Assembly (NCBI GenBank): GCA_964393335.1
Contig: CAYMTN010000194.1
Coordinates: 1 to 10,305, forward strand
Source of the DNA: CAYMTN01 sp964393335
GTDB taxonomy: Bacteria; Chloroflexota; Anaerolineae; Aggregatilineales; Aggregatilineaceae
Direction: 5' to 3'
DNA: 10,305 bases
A program made the translations under genes and the position numbers. Of the stretch, positions 1 to 6,729 are shown piece after piece (the first letter of the stretch is position 1; each line of letters starts with the position of its first letter). The notes under the pieces are model-generated. The model made no database searches, had not been told where the DNA came from, and saw only the letters and a list, made by a program, of their open reading frames with translations.

Positions 1-3000
1 CAGCGTCCAAACCCGCCCGGCTCCGTATCCACCGGGATACCTTCCAGCGTCGTGACGCCGTCAGCGGCGTAGACCGTGCCGCTGATCGTGCCGCCGGGGT
101 CAAGCGTGAAGTCGATGCCGGTCACGTCGCTGTCTGCTGGGACCGGCAGACGCGTGGCGTTGTTGTGATCGCCGTAATAGGGCACGTTGTTATACAACTC
201 GTTGGCGTACCCGGACGCCTCGGCACGCACGCGGTAATCGGCAGCCGGCAGGCCGTAGATGATGTAGTAGCCGTCAGCATCCGTATTCGTACCACCGTGA
301 CCCTCGTACGTGTCAAAGACATCGACCGACACCCAGACATTCTCAATCGGCGTCACGCCGTCACTCTCGTACACGTGACCGGAAACGCTGCTGCCCGGAT
401 CGAGCGTGAAGTCGATGCCGGTCAGGTCCGGCGTGCCGCTGGTCAGGGTCAGCTCGGTCCCCTGGCTCCACCAGGTGGCCTCTTCCCAATATTCGGTGGC
501 ATAGTCCTGTGAACCGTCAGGGCAGTTGTTCTGTCCACCGCCGGCGCTGACTCGGAAGGGACGGTCCCGCAGCACGTCGACTGCCGTATACGCGCCAGTG
601 TCATCCGTACACAGGTCGAAGCCAAAATTATCGTACCCGACGTTCACGCGCATGTTGGGGATCGGCGTGACTCCATCCGACTCGTAAACCGTGCCGGACA
701 CCGTCCCGACTGGCCCTTGCCTTTCCTGCCAACCCGGGTTTTTCTCGTCGAGAAAGGCGATCACCGCCGGATCGCTCGTCGTCAGGTTGTTGTAGTCAAT
801 CGACAGAAACGTCAGGCCGGTCAGGTTGGTGATCGATGAAGGAATCTCGCCCACCAACAGCCCGTTGTTGAGCTCCAAGTTCTGCAAGCTTAACATGTTG
901 CCGATCTCTGGCGGGATCGTGCCGCCGATGTGCGTGCGGCCCAGGTCGAGCGATTGCAGATTCGTCAGATCATCGATCCAACTGGGAATGCCACCGTACA
1001 AGGTGTTGTCGCGCAGCGAAAGAATCTGCAAGCTGGTCATCTCGCCGATCTCCGGCGGGATGGCGCTGTTCAACTGGTTATCAAACAGCGACAGCACCTG
1101 CAGGCTGGTCATGCCGTTCAGTTGCGGCGGGATGCTGCCGGTAAGCTGGTTTTCGAACAGCCACAACTCGGTCAGATTGGTCAGTTGGCCCAACCCCGGC
1201 GGGAGCGGCCCACTGAGTTGGTTGGTTGCCAGGTTGAGATACACGAGTCCCGTCAAGTCCCCGATGCAGGAGGGAATATTGCCGGTGAACTGGTTCCGGT
1301 CCATTGCAAAAATAACCAGGCTGGTATCGCACAACTCCGGCGGGATCGACCCGCCCACCTGGTTGTCATCCAGCCAGAAATAATGCAGCGTGGTGATATT
1401 GCCTAATTCCGGCGGCAGCGTACCGTTAAGCTGGTTGTGCCACAACCGCAGCGTGACCAGGTGGGAGAGTTGGCCCAACTCCGGCGGGATCGGCCCGCCG
1501 AGCTGGTTATTGGTCAAAATCAGCGTGCGTAGTTCACGCAGATCGCCCAGTTCGGGCGGCATCGTGCCGTTCAACGCGTTTTGATCCATAACTACGGACC
1601 ATACGTGGTCGTCGCTGCACCCGACGTTATTCCAGCTACACGGCGTGGTGGTTTGCAGCCAGCCGGTGTTGTTGGTCCAGTGGTCGCCGTCGGTGCTGTT
1701 GTACAGGGCTTCGAGCGCTTCACATTCCAGCGGCGGGATTTCGCTCACCGTGCTGCAAAACGCCGAGGCGGCGTAAGCGGGCGCTTCGACCGCGCCGATG
1801 TCACATTCCGCGTCGCCGTCGCCGTCGCCATCAATCGAACGGGCCACGCCTCGTTGATCGTCCGCCGGGCACACGGCCTCGTTGGCCGTGTCAATCGCCG
1901 GGCTGCCGGGCAGCAGGGCGATGGTGAGCGTCGGGCCGCCGTTATCCTGCAAACCGGCGGGATCGAGCAGCGGATCGCCTGTCAGGTTGTCATCGACGCC
2001 ATTCGTCACGCCGCACGATCCGTCTTCCACCAGGCTATAGCTGATCGTCACCGGCCCGCCATCACAGTCACCACCGATCACACTGTCCGCAATAATAGAG
2101 TTTTCGACGACAGTCATTTCACCGCCGATACCCCCGCCGGTGTAGATGCCACCGCCGAGGACGTCCGCTGCGTTCGCAGAGAAGGTGCTGTTAGTTACGG
2201 TCAGCACGTACATGTTGTGGATGCCGCCGCCACCATAATCAGCCGTATTGGCAGAAAACGTGCTGTTGGTTACCGTCAATGTCCCTTCGGGGTAATTAGT
2301 GATAGCGCCGCCCTCCGAGGCCGAATTGCCGGAGCAGGTGCTGTTGTTCACCGTCATCGTCCCTTCATTGGCGATGGCTCCACCGCCGATGGTTGCCGTG
2401 TTGTCCAAAAGCACACTGTCGGTCACCGTCGCCGTGCCCTCCCTGTCGTAGATGCCGCCGCCAGCACCATCAGCCGTATTGGCCGAGAGTGTGCTGTTGG
2501 TCACCGTCAGCGTGCCGCCGAGGTAGTTGCCAATGCCACCGCCGCCGCCGGTTGATGCGTTGTCCGTAAGCACGCTGCCAGTCACTGTCAGCGTACCGGC
2601 ATTGAAGATGCCACCGCCGCCGGCATTGGAGATTTCACCGCCGCTATCAGCCGCTATGTTGTCCGAGAGCACGCTATCGCTGACCGTCAGGTCACCTTCA
2701 TTGTTGATGCCGCCGCCGACTGTGGCTGCGCCATGCGTGATCGTCAGCCCGCTGATGGTCACCGTCGCGCCAGCCGCGACCGTGAAGGGCCGGTAACTCG
2801 CCGCGCCATCAACGATCGCGAGACTTGCGCCAGGGCCGGTGATGTCAATGTCGGTGGTGAGGGTGGGCAGATCGCTGCCCAGCGTGATCGTGCCCGGATT
2901 GAACACCGCCGCGTCGAACTCGATGGTATCCAGACCCGCGTCTGCATTCGCGGCATTGATCGCTTCCCGCAACGAACAGTGGGCGACGTCGCACGTGCCG

Positions 3001-3140
3001 TCATCGACGTCATCCGTGCTGTTAACCGTGAACGTGAGGCCCTCGGCGTGCGCCAGTCGCCCCGCCGGTGGACCGATGAGGATAAGACCGAAAACTACCA
3101 GCAGACCAAACGCGATGAATAGGAAGCGTAGCCGGGACAT
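1..3140 (-). CDS. Secreted modular surface protein: CSLREA/beta-helix, leucine-rich repeats and CarboxypepD_reg repeats (3' end outside window)
   Basis: A single open frame runs from ATG 3138-3140 to the left window edge (1046 codons, no stop), so the C-terminus is missing. Residues 1-32 form a signal peptide: basic MSRLR, a long hydrophobic core, and AHA before the likely cleavage site. C55-SLREAI matches the CSLREA segment. Residues about 148-350 hold eight beta-helix repeats of the type TLTVTNSTLSANTAD..GGGI. Residues 399-452 carry DNGGPTLT, SPAIDTAN, DDQRG and CDIGAVE, the hallmarks of choice-of-anchor-Q proteins. Residues 472-520 (EALYNSTDGDHW, then C501/W503/C508) resemble an LRRNT_2-type cap. 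About twelve 24-residue repeats (NQLxGxIPPELG) follow to about 790. From 814, 919 and 1019, three repeats begin with SGxVY..DGVT, as in CarboxypepD_reg/Cna-B-like sandwiches. A GAAAGGG ribosome site precedes the ATG. Known relatives are exported and probably adhesive or carbohydrate-binding; no catalytic residues are recognised. Module assignments are firm, the function is not. Confidence 0.9.
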   Translation of the reverse strand, partial: MSRLRFLFIAFGLLVVFGLILIGPPAGRLAHAEGLTFTVNSTDDVDDGTCDVAHCSLREAINAANADAGLDTIEFDAAVFNPGTITLGSDLPTLTTDIDITGPGASLAIVDGAASYRPFTVAAGATVTISGLTITHGAATVGGGINNEGDLTVSDSVLSDNIAADSGGEISNAGGGGIFNAGTLTVTGSVLTDNASTGGGGGIGNYLGGTLTVTNSTLSANTADGAGGGIYDREGTATVTDSVLLDNTATIGGGAIANEGTMTVNNSTCSGNSASEGGAITNYPEGTLTVTNSTFSANTADYGGGGIHNMYVLTVTNSTFSANAADVLGGGIYTGGGIGGEMTVVENSIIADSVIGGDCDGGPVTISYSLVEDGSCGVTNGVDDNLTGDPLLDPAGLQDNGGPTLTIALLPGSPAIDTANEAVCPADDQRGVARSIDGDGDGDAECDIGAVEAPAYAASAFCSTVSEIPPLECEALEALYNSTDGDHWTNNTGWLQTTTPCSWNNVGCSDDHVWSVVMDQNALNGTMPPELGDLRELRTLILTNNQLGGPIPPELGQLSHLVTLRLWHNQLNGTLPPELGNITTLHYFWLDDNQVGGSIPPELCDTSLVIFAMDRNQFTGNIPSCIGDLTGLVYLNLATNQLSGPLPPGLGQLTNLTELWLFENQLTGSIPPQLNGMTSLQVLSLFDNQLNSAIPPEIGEMTSLQILSLRDNTLYGGIPSWIDDLTNLQSLDLGRTHIGGTIPPEIGNMLSLQNLELNNGLLVGEIPSSITNLTGLTFLSIDYNNLTTSDPAVIAFLDEKNPGWQERQGPVGTVSGTVYESDGVTPIPNMRVNVGYDNFGFDLCTDDTGAYTAVDVLRDRPFRVSAGGGQNNCPDGSQDYATEYWEEATWWSQGTELTLTSGTPDLTGIDFTLDPGSSVSGHVYESDGVTPIENVWVSVDVFDTYEGHGGTNTDADGYYIIYGLPAADYRVRAEASGYANELYNNVPYYGDHNNATRLPVPADSDVTGIDFTLDPGGTISGTVYAADGVTTLEGIPVDTEPGGFGR
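771..1580 (-). repeat. Leucine-rich repeat array (about 12 units of 24 codons)
   Basis: Repeats of 24 residues (72 bp) follow the plant-type consensus L-x-x-N-Q-L-x-G-x-I-P-P-E-L-G-x-L-x-x-L. The N-Q-L position recurs near residues 521, 545, 569, 593, 616, 640, 664, 688, 712, 736, 760 and 785. One unit is a residue short (593 to 616). The last units are degenerate and end at DEKNPGW (about residue 804), the usual close of this LRR type in bacterial surface proteins. Confidence 0.88.
2106..2699 (-). repeat. Beta-helix repeat array inside the surface-protein gene
   Basis: About eight degenerate coding repeats of 25-35 codons have the pattern L-T-V-T-N-S-T-x-S-x-N-T-A-D followed by a glycine-rich turn G-G-G-I. 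The repeats at residues 210-223 and 287-300 are almost identical in protein, 77 residues apart. They are also very similar in DNA (around 2241-2280 and 2472-2511), which points to recent internal duplication. Confidence 0.8.
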
Positions 3141-3238
3141 GCACAGCCCTTTCTCAAAATGAAACGTCCATTATGTTCCTGCGTTGATTATTTTGCTGAA
3201 CCAGCCCATGATGCCTGTTATATAGACACCAATATTTC

Positions 3239-3267
3239 ATTATAGAACATAACTATACCCCTGACAA
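3239..3267 (-). promoter_or_regulatory. Sigma70-like promoter for the surface-protein gene
   Basis: On the minus strand, TTGTCA (3262-3267) and TATAAT (3239-3244) are separated by exactly 17 bp. This is one mismatch from the full bacterial consensus. Initiation would fall near 3232, giving a leader of about 90 nt before the ATG at 3140. The surrounding 3141-3270 is distinctly AT-rich in a GC-rich window, and nothing else is recognised in the 3141-3380 gap apart from the hairpin at 3331-3357. Confidence 0.75.
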
Positions 3268-3330
3268 TCATGTGGGCTGAGTCATCAGGCCAGGACAGAC
3301 TCGCTGTAGACGACGGCTTATCGTTCAACA

Positions 3331-3357
3331 AACTGCCGGGTTTGCGGCCCGGCAGTT
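3331..3357 (-). terminator. Hairpin ending the four-gene operon
   Basis: A perfect 10-bp inverted repeat (AACTGCCGGG and CCCGGCAGTT, 7-nt loop) lies 23 bp beyond the stop codon of the flavin oxidoreductase gene. It is placed as a terminator for the minus-strand operon. The bases after the stem on that strand (TGTTGAACG) make a poor U-tract, so the hairpin may be a weak intrinsic terminator or simply protect the mRNA 3' end. Confidence 0.5.
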
Positions 3358-3380
3358 GGCGTTACGTCTGGTCGATCGAT

Positions 3381-4823
3381 TCACCGATCCCTGGATGAGT
3401 TTTTGAACTCGGCCAGTTGTTTGGATTCGTCGCGCTCTTTATAAAACTCGTCCAGGGGGTAGCAGCCCGATACCAGGCCGCCGCGCGGCGCAGTCGTGCA
3501 ATCGCTGAACGTGCGGCACAGGCGTTTGCGTTGGAGCGGCTTGCCAGCCAGGACGTCAGCGGGCAGCTCCGGGTAAGAGAGCACTAACCGCCCGATGCCA
3601 ACAGAATCCGCCATGCCGGTGCGAACGACGTGCTGGGCGACATGCGGCAGCCATTCTTGCAGGTACGAATAACCGGAACCGACCAGGATCAGCTCAGGCC
3701 GGTGCTGCTTGAGCTGCGCCGTGACCTGAATCTGCCGCGCGACGCCCGCCAGCGGGTCTTCGGGCGGTTCGTACCCGTCCGAGGGCGGGAACAGCGCCGG
3801 GCGTTGGATGTGCGGCACGTAGTACGGGCTGCCCGCCGTGATGCAGACCAGTTGAATGTCAAGGTCTTTCAACAGGTCAAGAAACAGGCGTGGTTCGGTC
3901 AAATCAATGCCCGTGCCGCTCGGATCACCGCCAAAGGCATAGCGGTACGCGCCGTTTTCATAGGTTTCGGGCACGCCGCGCCGGTCCTGCCCCGGCGTAA
4001 ATGGCATCCAGTCGAACGCGCTCAGCCGCACCCCGATTGCCAACCCCGGCACTTCGGCGCGAATCCCGGCGGTGACTTCGCGCAGAAACCGCGTGCGGTT
4101 CTCGAACGTCCCCCCGTACTTGCCGGGACGGCTGACCGCGCTCAACATTTCGTGCGCCAGGTAGCCGTGACAATGTTTGATGTCGACAAACGCGAACCCG
4201 GCCTGCCGTGCCAGCCTGGCAGCGTCGATGAAATCATCCACCAGCCGGTCCAGGTCATCATCGGACAAGACCACCGAATCATCCGTGATGCCGAATTTCC
4301 GGTCGAGCAGTGGGTGGCGGTACATGATCCTGGGTTGCAGGCCCGATTTCGCGTTGGGACGCGCAAAACGCCCGGAATGAGTCAGTTGCAGGCCCACCAG
4401 CAGATCGTGGCTGCTGCCGTGCCGTTCCTCGTGCGCCGCGACCAGCGTCGAGCGCAGCCCGGCCAGCGCGCCGACCGTATGTGCGTCGATCATCAACTGG
4501 TTCGGGTTGGCGCGGCCATCCGGGCGGACGGCGACCGCTTCGCCGCCCCAGATCAGCTTTGCGCCGCTGATGCCGAAATGCCGCCAGCGCCGGGTGGTGA
4601 GTTCGGTCGGACGCCCGTCGTGAGTGCCGTCCCAGCCCTCCATCGGCAGGACGCACCAGCGGTTGCCAACCGTGAAGTCCCTGGCGGCAAGCGGCTGTGC
4701 GAGCGGCGCACCGGGTCCGGCCTGCATTTCGTCGTCAAACGGCAGGTTGATCTCCAGTGACGCCAGGTAATCCCGAAATTGATCCGCTGTCTTGAGTTGT
4801 GCGATCCGGCGATACTGTGCCAT
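3381..4823 (-). CDS. NADH:flavin oxidoreductase of the Old Yellow Enzyme family
   Basis: The 480-residue product is a predicted FMN-binding TIM barrel that would use NAD(P)H to reduce an unsaturated or carbonyl substrate in the cytoplasm. Family marks are LQLTHSGR (145-152), VDIKHCHGYL with H217 and H219 (213-222) in the place of the usual substrate-binding His pair, YGGTFENRTRF (237-247), IGVRLSAFD (263-271), VGSGYSYL (381-388) and GIGRLVLSYPELP (409-421). FadH-type enzymes continue with FAD/NAD domains to about 670 residues; this one stops after the barrel and a Cys-containing tail. The tail has C436, C442 and C454 rather than the four-Cys iron-sulfur pattern. The ATG at 4823 is chosen for its AAAAGGGG ribosome site, which begins at the stop codon of the preceding SDR gene (11-nt gap). 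An in-frame upstream ATG would lie inside the SDR gene. It is the last gene of the operon. The family is clear; the substrate is unknown. Confidence 0.88.
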   Translation of the reverse strand: MAQYRRIAQLKTADQFRDYLASLEINLPFDDEMQAGPGAPLAQPLAARDFTVGNRWCVLPMEGWDGTHDGRPTELTTRRWRHFGISGAKLIWGGEAVAVRPDGRANPNQLMIDAHTVGALAGLRSTLVAAHEERHGSSHDLLVGLQLTHSGRFARPNAKSGLQPRIMYRHPLLDRKFGITDDSVVLSDDDLDRLVDDFIDAARLARQAGFAFVDIKHCHGYLAHEMLSAVSRPGKYGGTFENRTRFLREVTAGIRAEVPGLAIGVRLSAFDWMPFTPGQDRRGVPETYENGAYRYAFGGDPSGTGIDLTEPRLFLDLLKDLDIQLVCITAGSPYYVPHIQRPALFPPSDGYEPPEDPLAGVARQIQVTAQLKQHRPELILVGSGYSYLQEWLPHVAQHVVRTGMADSVGIGRLVLSYPELPADVLAGKPLQRKRLCRTFSDCTTAPRGGLVSGCYPLDEFYKERDESKQLAEFKNSSRDR

Positions 4824-4834
4824 ACGATCCCCTT

Positions 4835-5632
4835 TTACAGTCTGCGAACATGAAAACCGCCATCGACGTTGATGATTTCGCCGGTCGAAAATGGCAAATA
4901 ACCCTCGCTGAGCGCGATCACGGCTTGAGCCACGTCGTCTGGTTGGCCCCAGCGCCGGATCGGCGTCAGCCCGCCGGCGATCAGCCGGTCGTACGTCTCC
5001 GTCACGACCTCGGTCATGTCGGTGGCGATGATGCCGGGCCGCACCTCGTAGACGTTGATGCCGTGCTCCGCCAGTCGATCCGCAAACAGGCGCGTCATCA
5101 TGCCGATCCCGGCCTTCGAGATGCAATATTCCGCCCGGTTCGGGCTGCTGGTATAGGCGCTGATCGAACCGATGTTGATGATCTTCGGGGCCGTGATGGT
5201 GCCGCGCTGCAGCAGGTCGATCATCACGTTGGCGACCTGCTGCGTGAGGAAAAACGGCCCCTTGAGATTGACCGCCATCACTTCGTCGTAACTTGCTTCC
5301 GCCAGGGTGAGCAGGTCGGCGCGCTGGCGCGGGGCCATCCCGGCGTTGTTGACCAGCAAATCAAGACGCTGGTGATCGGCCAGGATCGTTTGCACCAGCC
5401 GCTCCCGGTCGGCGGCGCGGCTGATGTCGGCCTGCATCGCCTCGGCCTTGCCGCCCGCCTGTTCGATGGCGGTCACCGTTTCGGCAGCGGCCTCGCTGTT
5501 GCCGCGAAAATTGACGATAACCGTCCAGTGATGCCCGGCCAGCGCCTGCGCGATCCCGCGACCGATGCCGCGACTGGCCCCCGTCACCAGCGCGACCCGC
5601 TCATGGTTCATCAGCGAACTCTTTGAGAACAT
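4835..5632 (-). CDS. SDR-family NAD(P)H oxidoreductase (3-ketoacyl-ACP reductase-like)
   Basis: The product is a classical short-chain dehydrogenase of 265 residues that interconverts a ketone and a secondary alcohol. It has TGASRGIG for cofactor binding (17-24), NNAG (95-98), N122, and a catalytic set S156, Y169 and K173 (Y-C-I-S-K) with the FabG spacing. The C-terminus ends STGEIINVDGGFHVRRL. An Arg soon after the second strand (N41-F-R43) hints at NADP use. It resembles the FabG-like group often labelled 3-ketoacyl-ACP reductase (PRK12745-like). Its place among sugar genes suggests a sugar or sugar-acid substrate instead. The start is uncertain. ATG 5632 has GGAGG at 5642-5646 (9-nt spacing) and overlaps the GH88 gene by 32 nt. 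ATG 5611 (258 residues) has AAAGAG at 7-nt spacing, fits the family length better and overlaps by 11 nt. Either way translation is probably coupled to the gene before it. Confidence 0.9.
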   Translation of the reverse strand: MFSKSSLMNHERVALVTGASRGIGRGIAQALAGHHWTVIVNFRGNSEAAAETVTAIEQAGGKAEAMQADISRAADRERLVQTILADHQRLDLLVNNAGMAPRQRADLLTLAEASYDEVMAVNLKGPFFLTQQVANVMIDLLQRGTITAPKIINIGSISAYTSSPNRAEYCISKAGIGMMTRLFADRLAEHGINVYEVRPGIIATDMTEVVTETYDRLIAGGLTPIRRWGQPDDVAQAVIALSEGYLPFSTGEIINVDGGFHVRRL

Positions 5633-6722
5633 GGCTGACCGCCTCCAGGAAGAAATAATCGCCCCACATCACGCTTTCATCCACGCCAAGCTGGCGGCGG
5701 GCGTGATACGTGCCGTGCTTCAAAATGCCTTCCCAGCCGGGCGTATCGAGCGCCAAAAATTCCGGCCCGGTCAGCGTATCGACAATACCCCGCGCGACCT
5801 GGCGGTACAGCCGGGCACGCGCCGGGTCGCCGGTCAGCGCGGCCAGTTGAAACATCCCGCTAGCGGCGATGGCGGCGGCTGAGCTTTCGTAGGGCTGCGC
5901 CGGATCGGGTTCCATCCAATCGTTGGGCGGGATGCCATGCTCCGGCGTGTGTTCGATGTAAAAATTAGCGCAGGTTTCTGCTGTTTGCAGGAACCGCGCA
6001 TCGTTCGTGAAACGATAGACGGTCCCGAAGCCGTACAGCGCCCAGGCCAGCCCGCGCGCCCACGAGGAATCGTCGCGCCACCCTTGATGCGTCGTCTGGC
6101 GCAAAAAAACGCCGGTTGCCGTATCAAAAATGCCCTCGTGCGCCGTGCTGCCATCGCCCCGCACTAAGTACCGGCGCGTCGTCAGGCTGTGCTGCATGGC
6201 CTTGCGCCACAGGTCCACATCGCCAGTTGCCTGGGCCGCGTAAAAAACGATGCCGACATTCATCATGATGTCGATGAACAGGCTGTCGTCGGCCACAAAT
6301 GAGCGCAGGTATTGACCTTTTTCCTTGAAACGTAATGCGAGCGTCTGCCCGGCCTCGACCACGACGCCGCGTATCGCCGGATCGCCGGTCAGGTCGTACC
6401 AGCGTTTCCAGGTTGACCAGAACAAAAAACCGAGATCGTGGACCGTTCGATCCGTTTTGCGGTGTTCGATCAGGCGCGAATAATGCTCTGCTTTCGCACG
6501 CCACCAGTCATCCCGGTTGTGCTCGTAGATCAGCCACAACTGGCCGCCCAGAAAGCCCTCGCACCAGTTGGTCCACGCTGCGCCCGCATGTTTCCACTTG
6601 CCGTTGACCGTATACATCGGGAAGTAGTCGGGGTAGGTTTCGATGAGGTTCCGCAGTTGGCGTTCAGCAAATTGCAGGGCACGCTGGCACTTATCCGGCA
6701 GATTTTGGGGATCGTTCACCAT
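5601..6722 (-). CDS. Unsaturated glucuronyl hydrolase, GH88 type
   Basis: The 373-residue (alpha/alpha)6-barrel enzyme removes a 4,5-unsaturated uronic acid from oligosaccharides left by polysaccharide lyases, by hydrating the vinyl ether bond. Residues match those known in the Bacillus enzyme UGL: H95-D96 in VHDLGF, D151 in FIDIMMN (general acid/base), H195, Q213, W221 and W227 in SSWARGLAW, at near-constant offsets. W353-G-D-Y-F-F-L-E is also typical. No signal peptide is present, so it should act in the cytoplasm on imported oligosaccharides. The length is normal for GH88. ATG 6722 is chosen because it follows AAGGA and leaves 7 nt after the Gfo/Idh/MocA stop (TAAGGAACGTATG). An ATG at 6755 has no ribosome site and overlaps the preceding gene. 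The 3' end overlaps the SDR start. GH105 is a related alternative, but the residue pattern favours GH88. Confidence 0.92.
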   Translation of the reverse strand: MVNDPQNLPDKCQRALQFAERQLRNLIETYPDYFPMYTVNGKWKHAGAAWTNWCEGFLGGQLWLIYEHNRDDWWRAKAEHYSRLIEHRKTDRTVHDLGFLFWSTWKRWYDLTGDPAIRGVVVEAGQTLALRFKEKGQYLRSFVADDSLFIDIMMNVGIVFYAAQATGDVDLWRKAMQHSLTTRRYLVRGDGSTAHEGIFDTATGVFLRQTTHQGWRDDSSWARGLAWALYGFGTVYRFTNDARFLQTAETCANFYIEHTPEHGIPPNDWMEPDPAQPYESSAAAIAASGMFQLAALTGDPARARLYRQVARGIVDTLTGPEFLALDTPGWEGILKHGTYHARRQLGVDESVMWGDYFFLEAVSHVLKEFADEP

Positions 6723-6729
6723 ACGTTCC

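Noticed and set aside
771..1580. Regular 72-bp periodicity that might suggest a CRISPR or satellite array
   Set aside because: The units are diverged, in frame and translate to canonical leucine-rich repeats. There are no identical repeats with unique spacers.
1581..2555. Plus-strand open frame of 324 codons
   Set aside because: It lies antisense to the beta-helix repeats of the surface-protein gene. Its product has no recognisable domain and reflects the repeated GC-rich codons of the real gene.
3630..4760. Plus-strand open frame of 376 codons
   Set aside because: It is antisense to the flavin oxidoreductase, whose family motifs are unmistakable. The product is rich in R, P, A and Q, as expected for a shadow frame.
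4824..5126. N-terminal extension of the flavin oxidoreductase from an upstream ATG
   Set aside because: It would overlap the SDR coding region in another frame and adds low-complexity sequence. ATG 4823 has a clear ribosome site and a family-like N-terminus.
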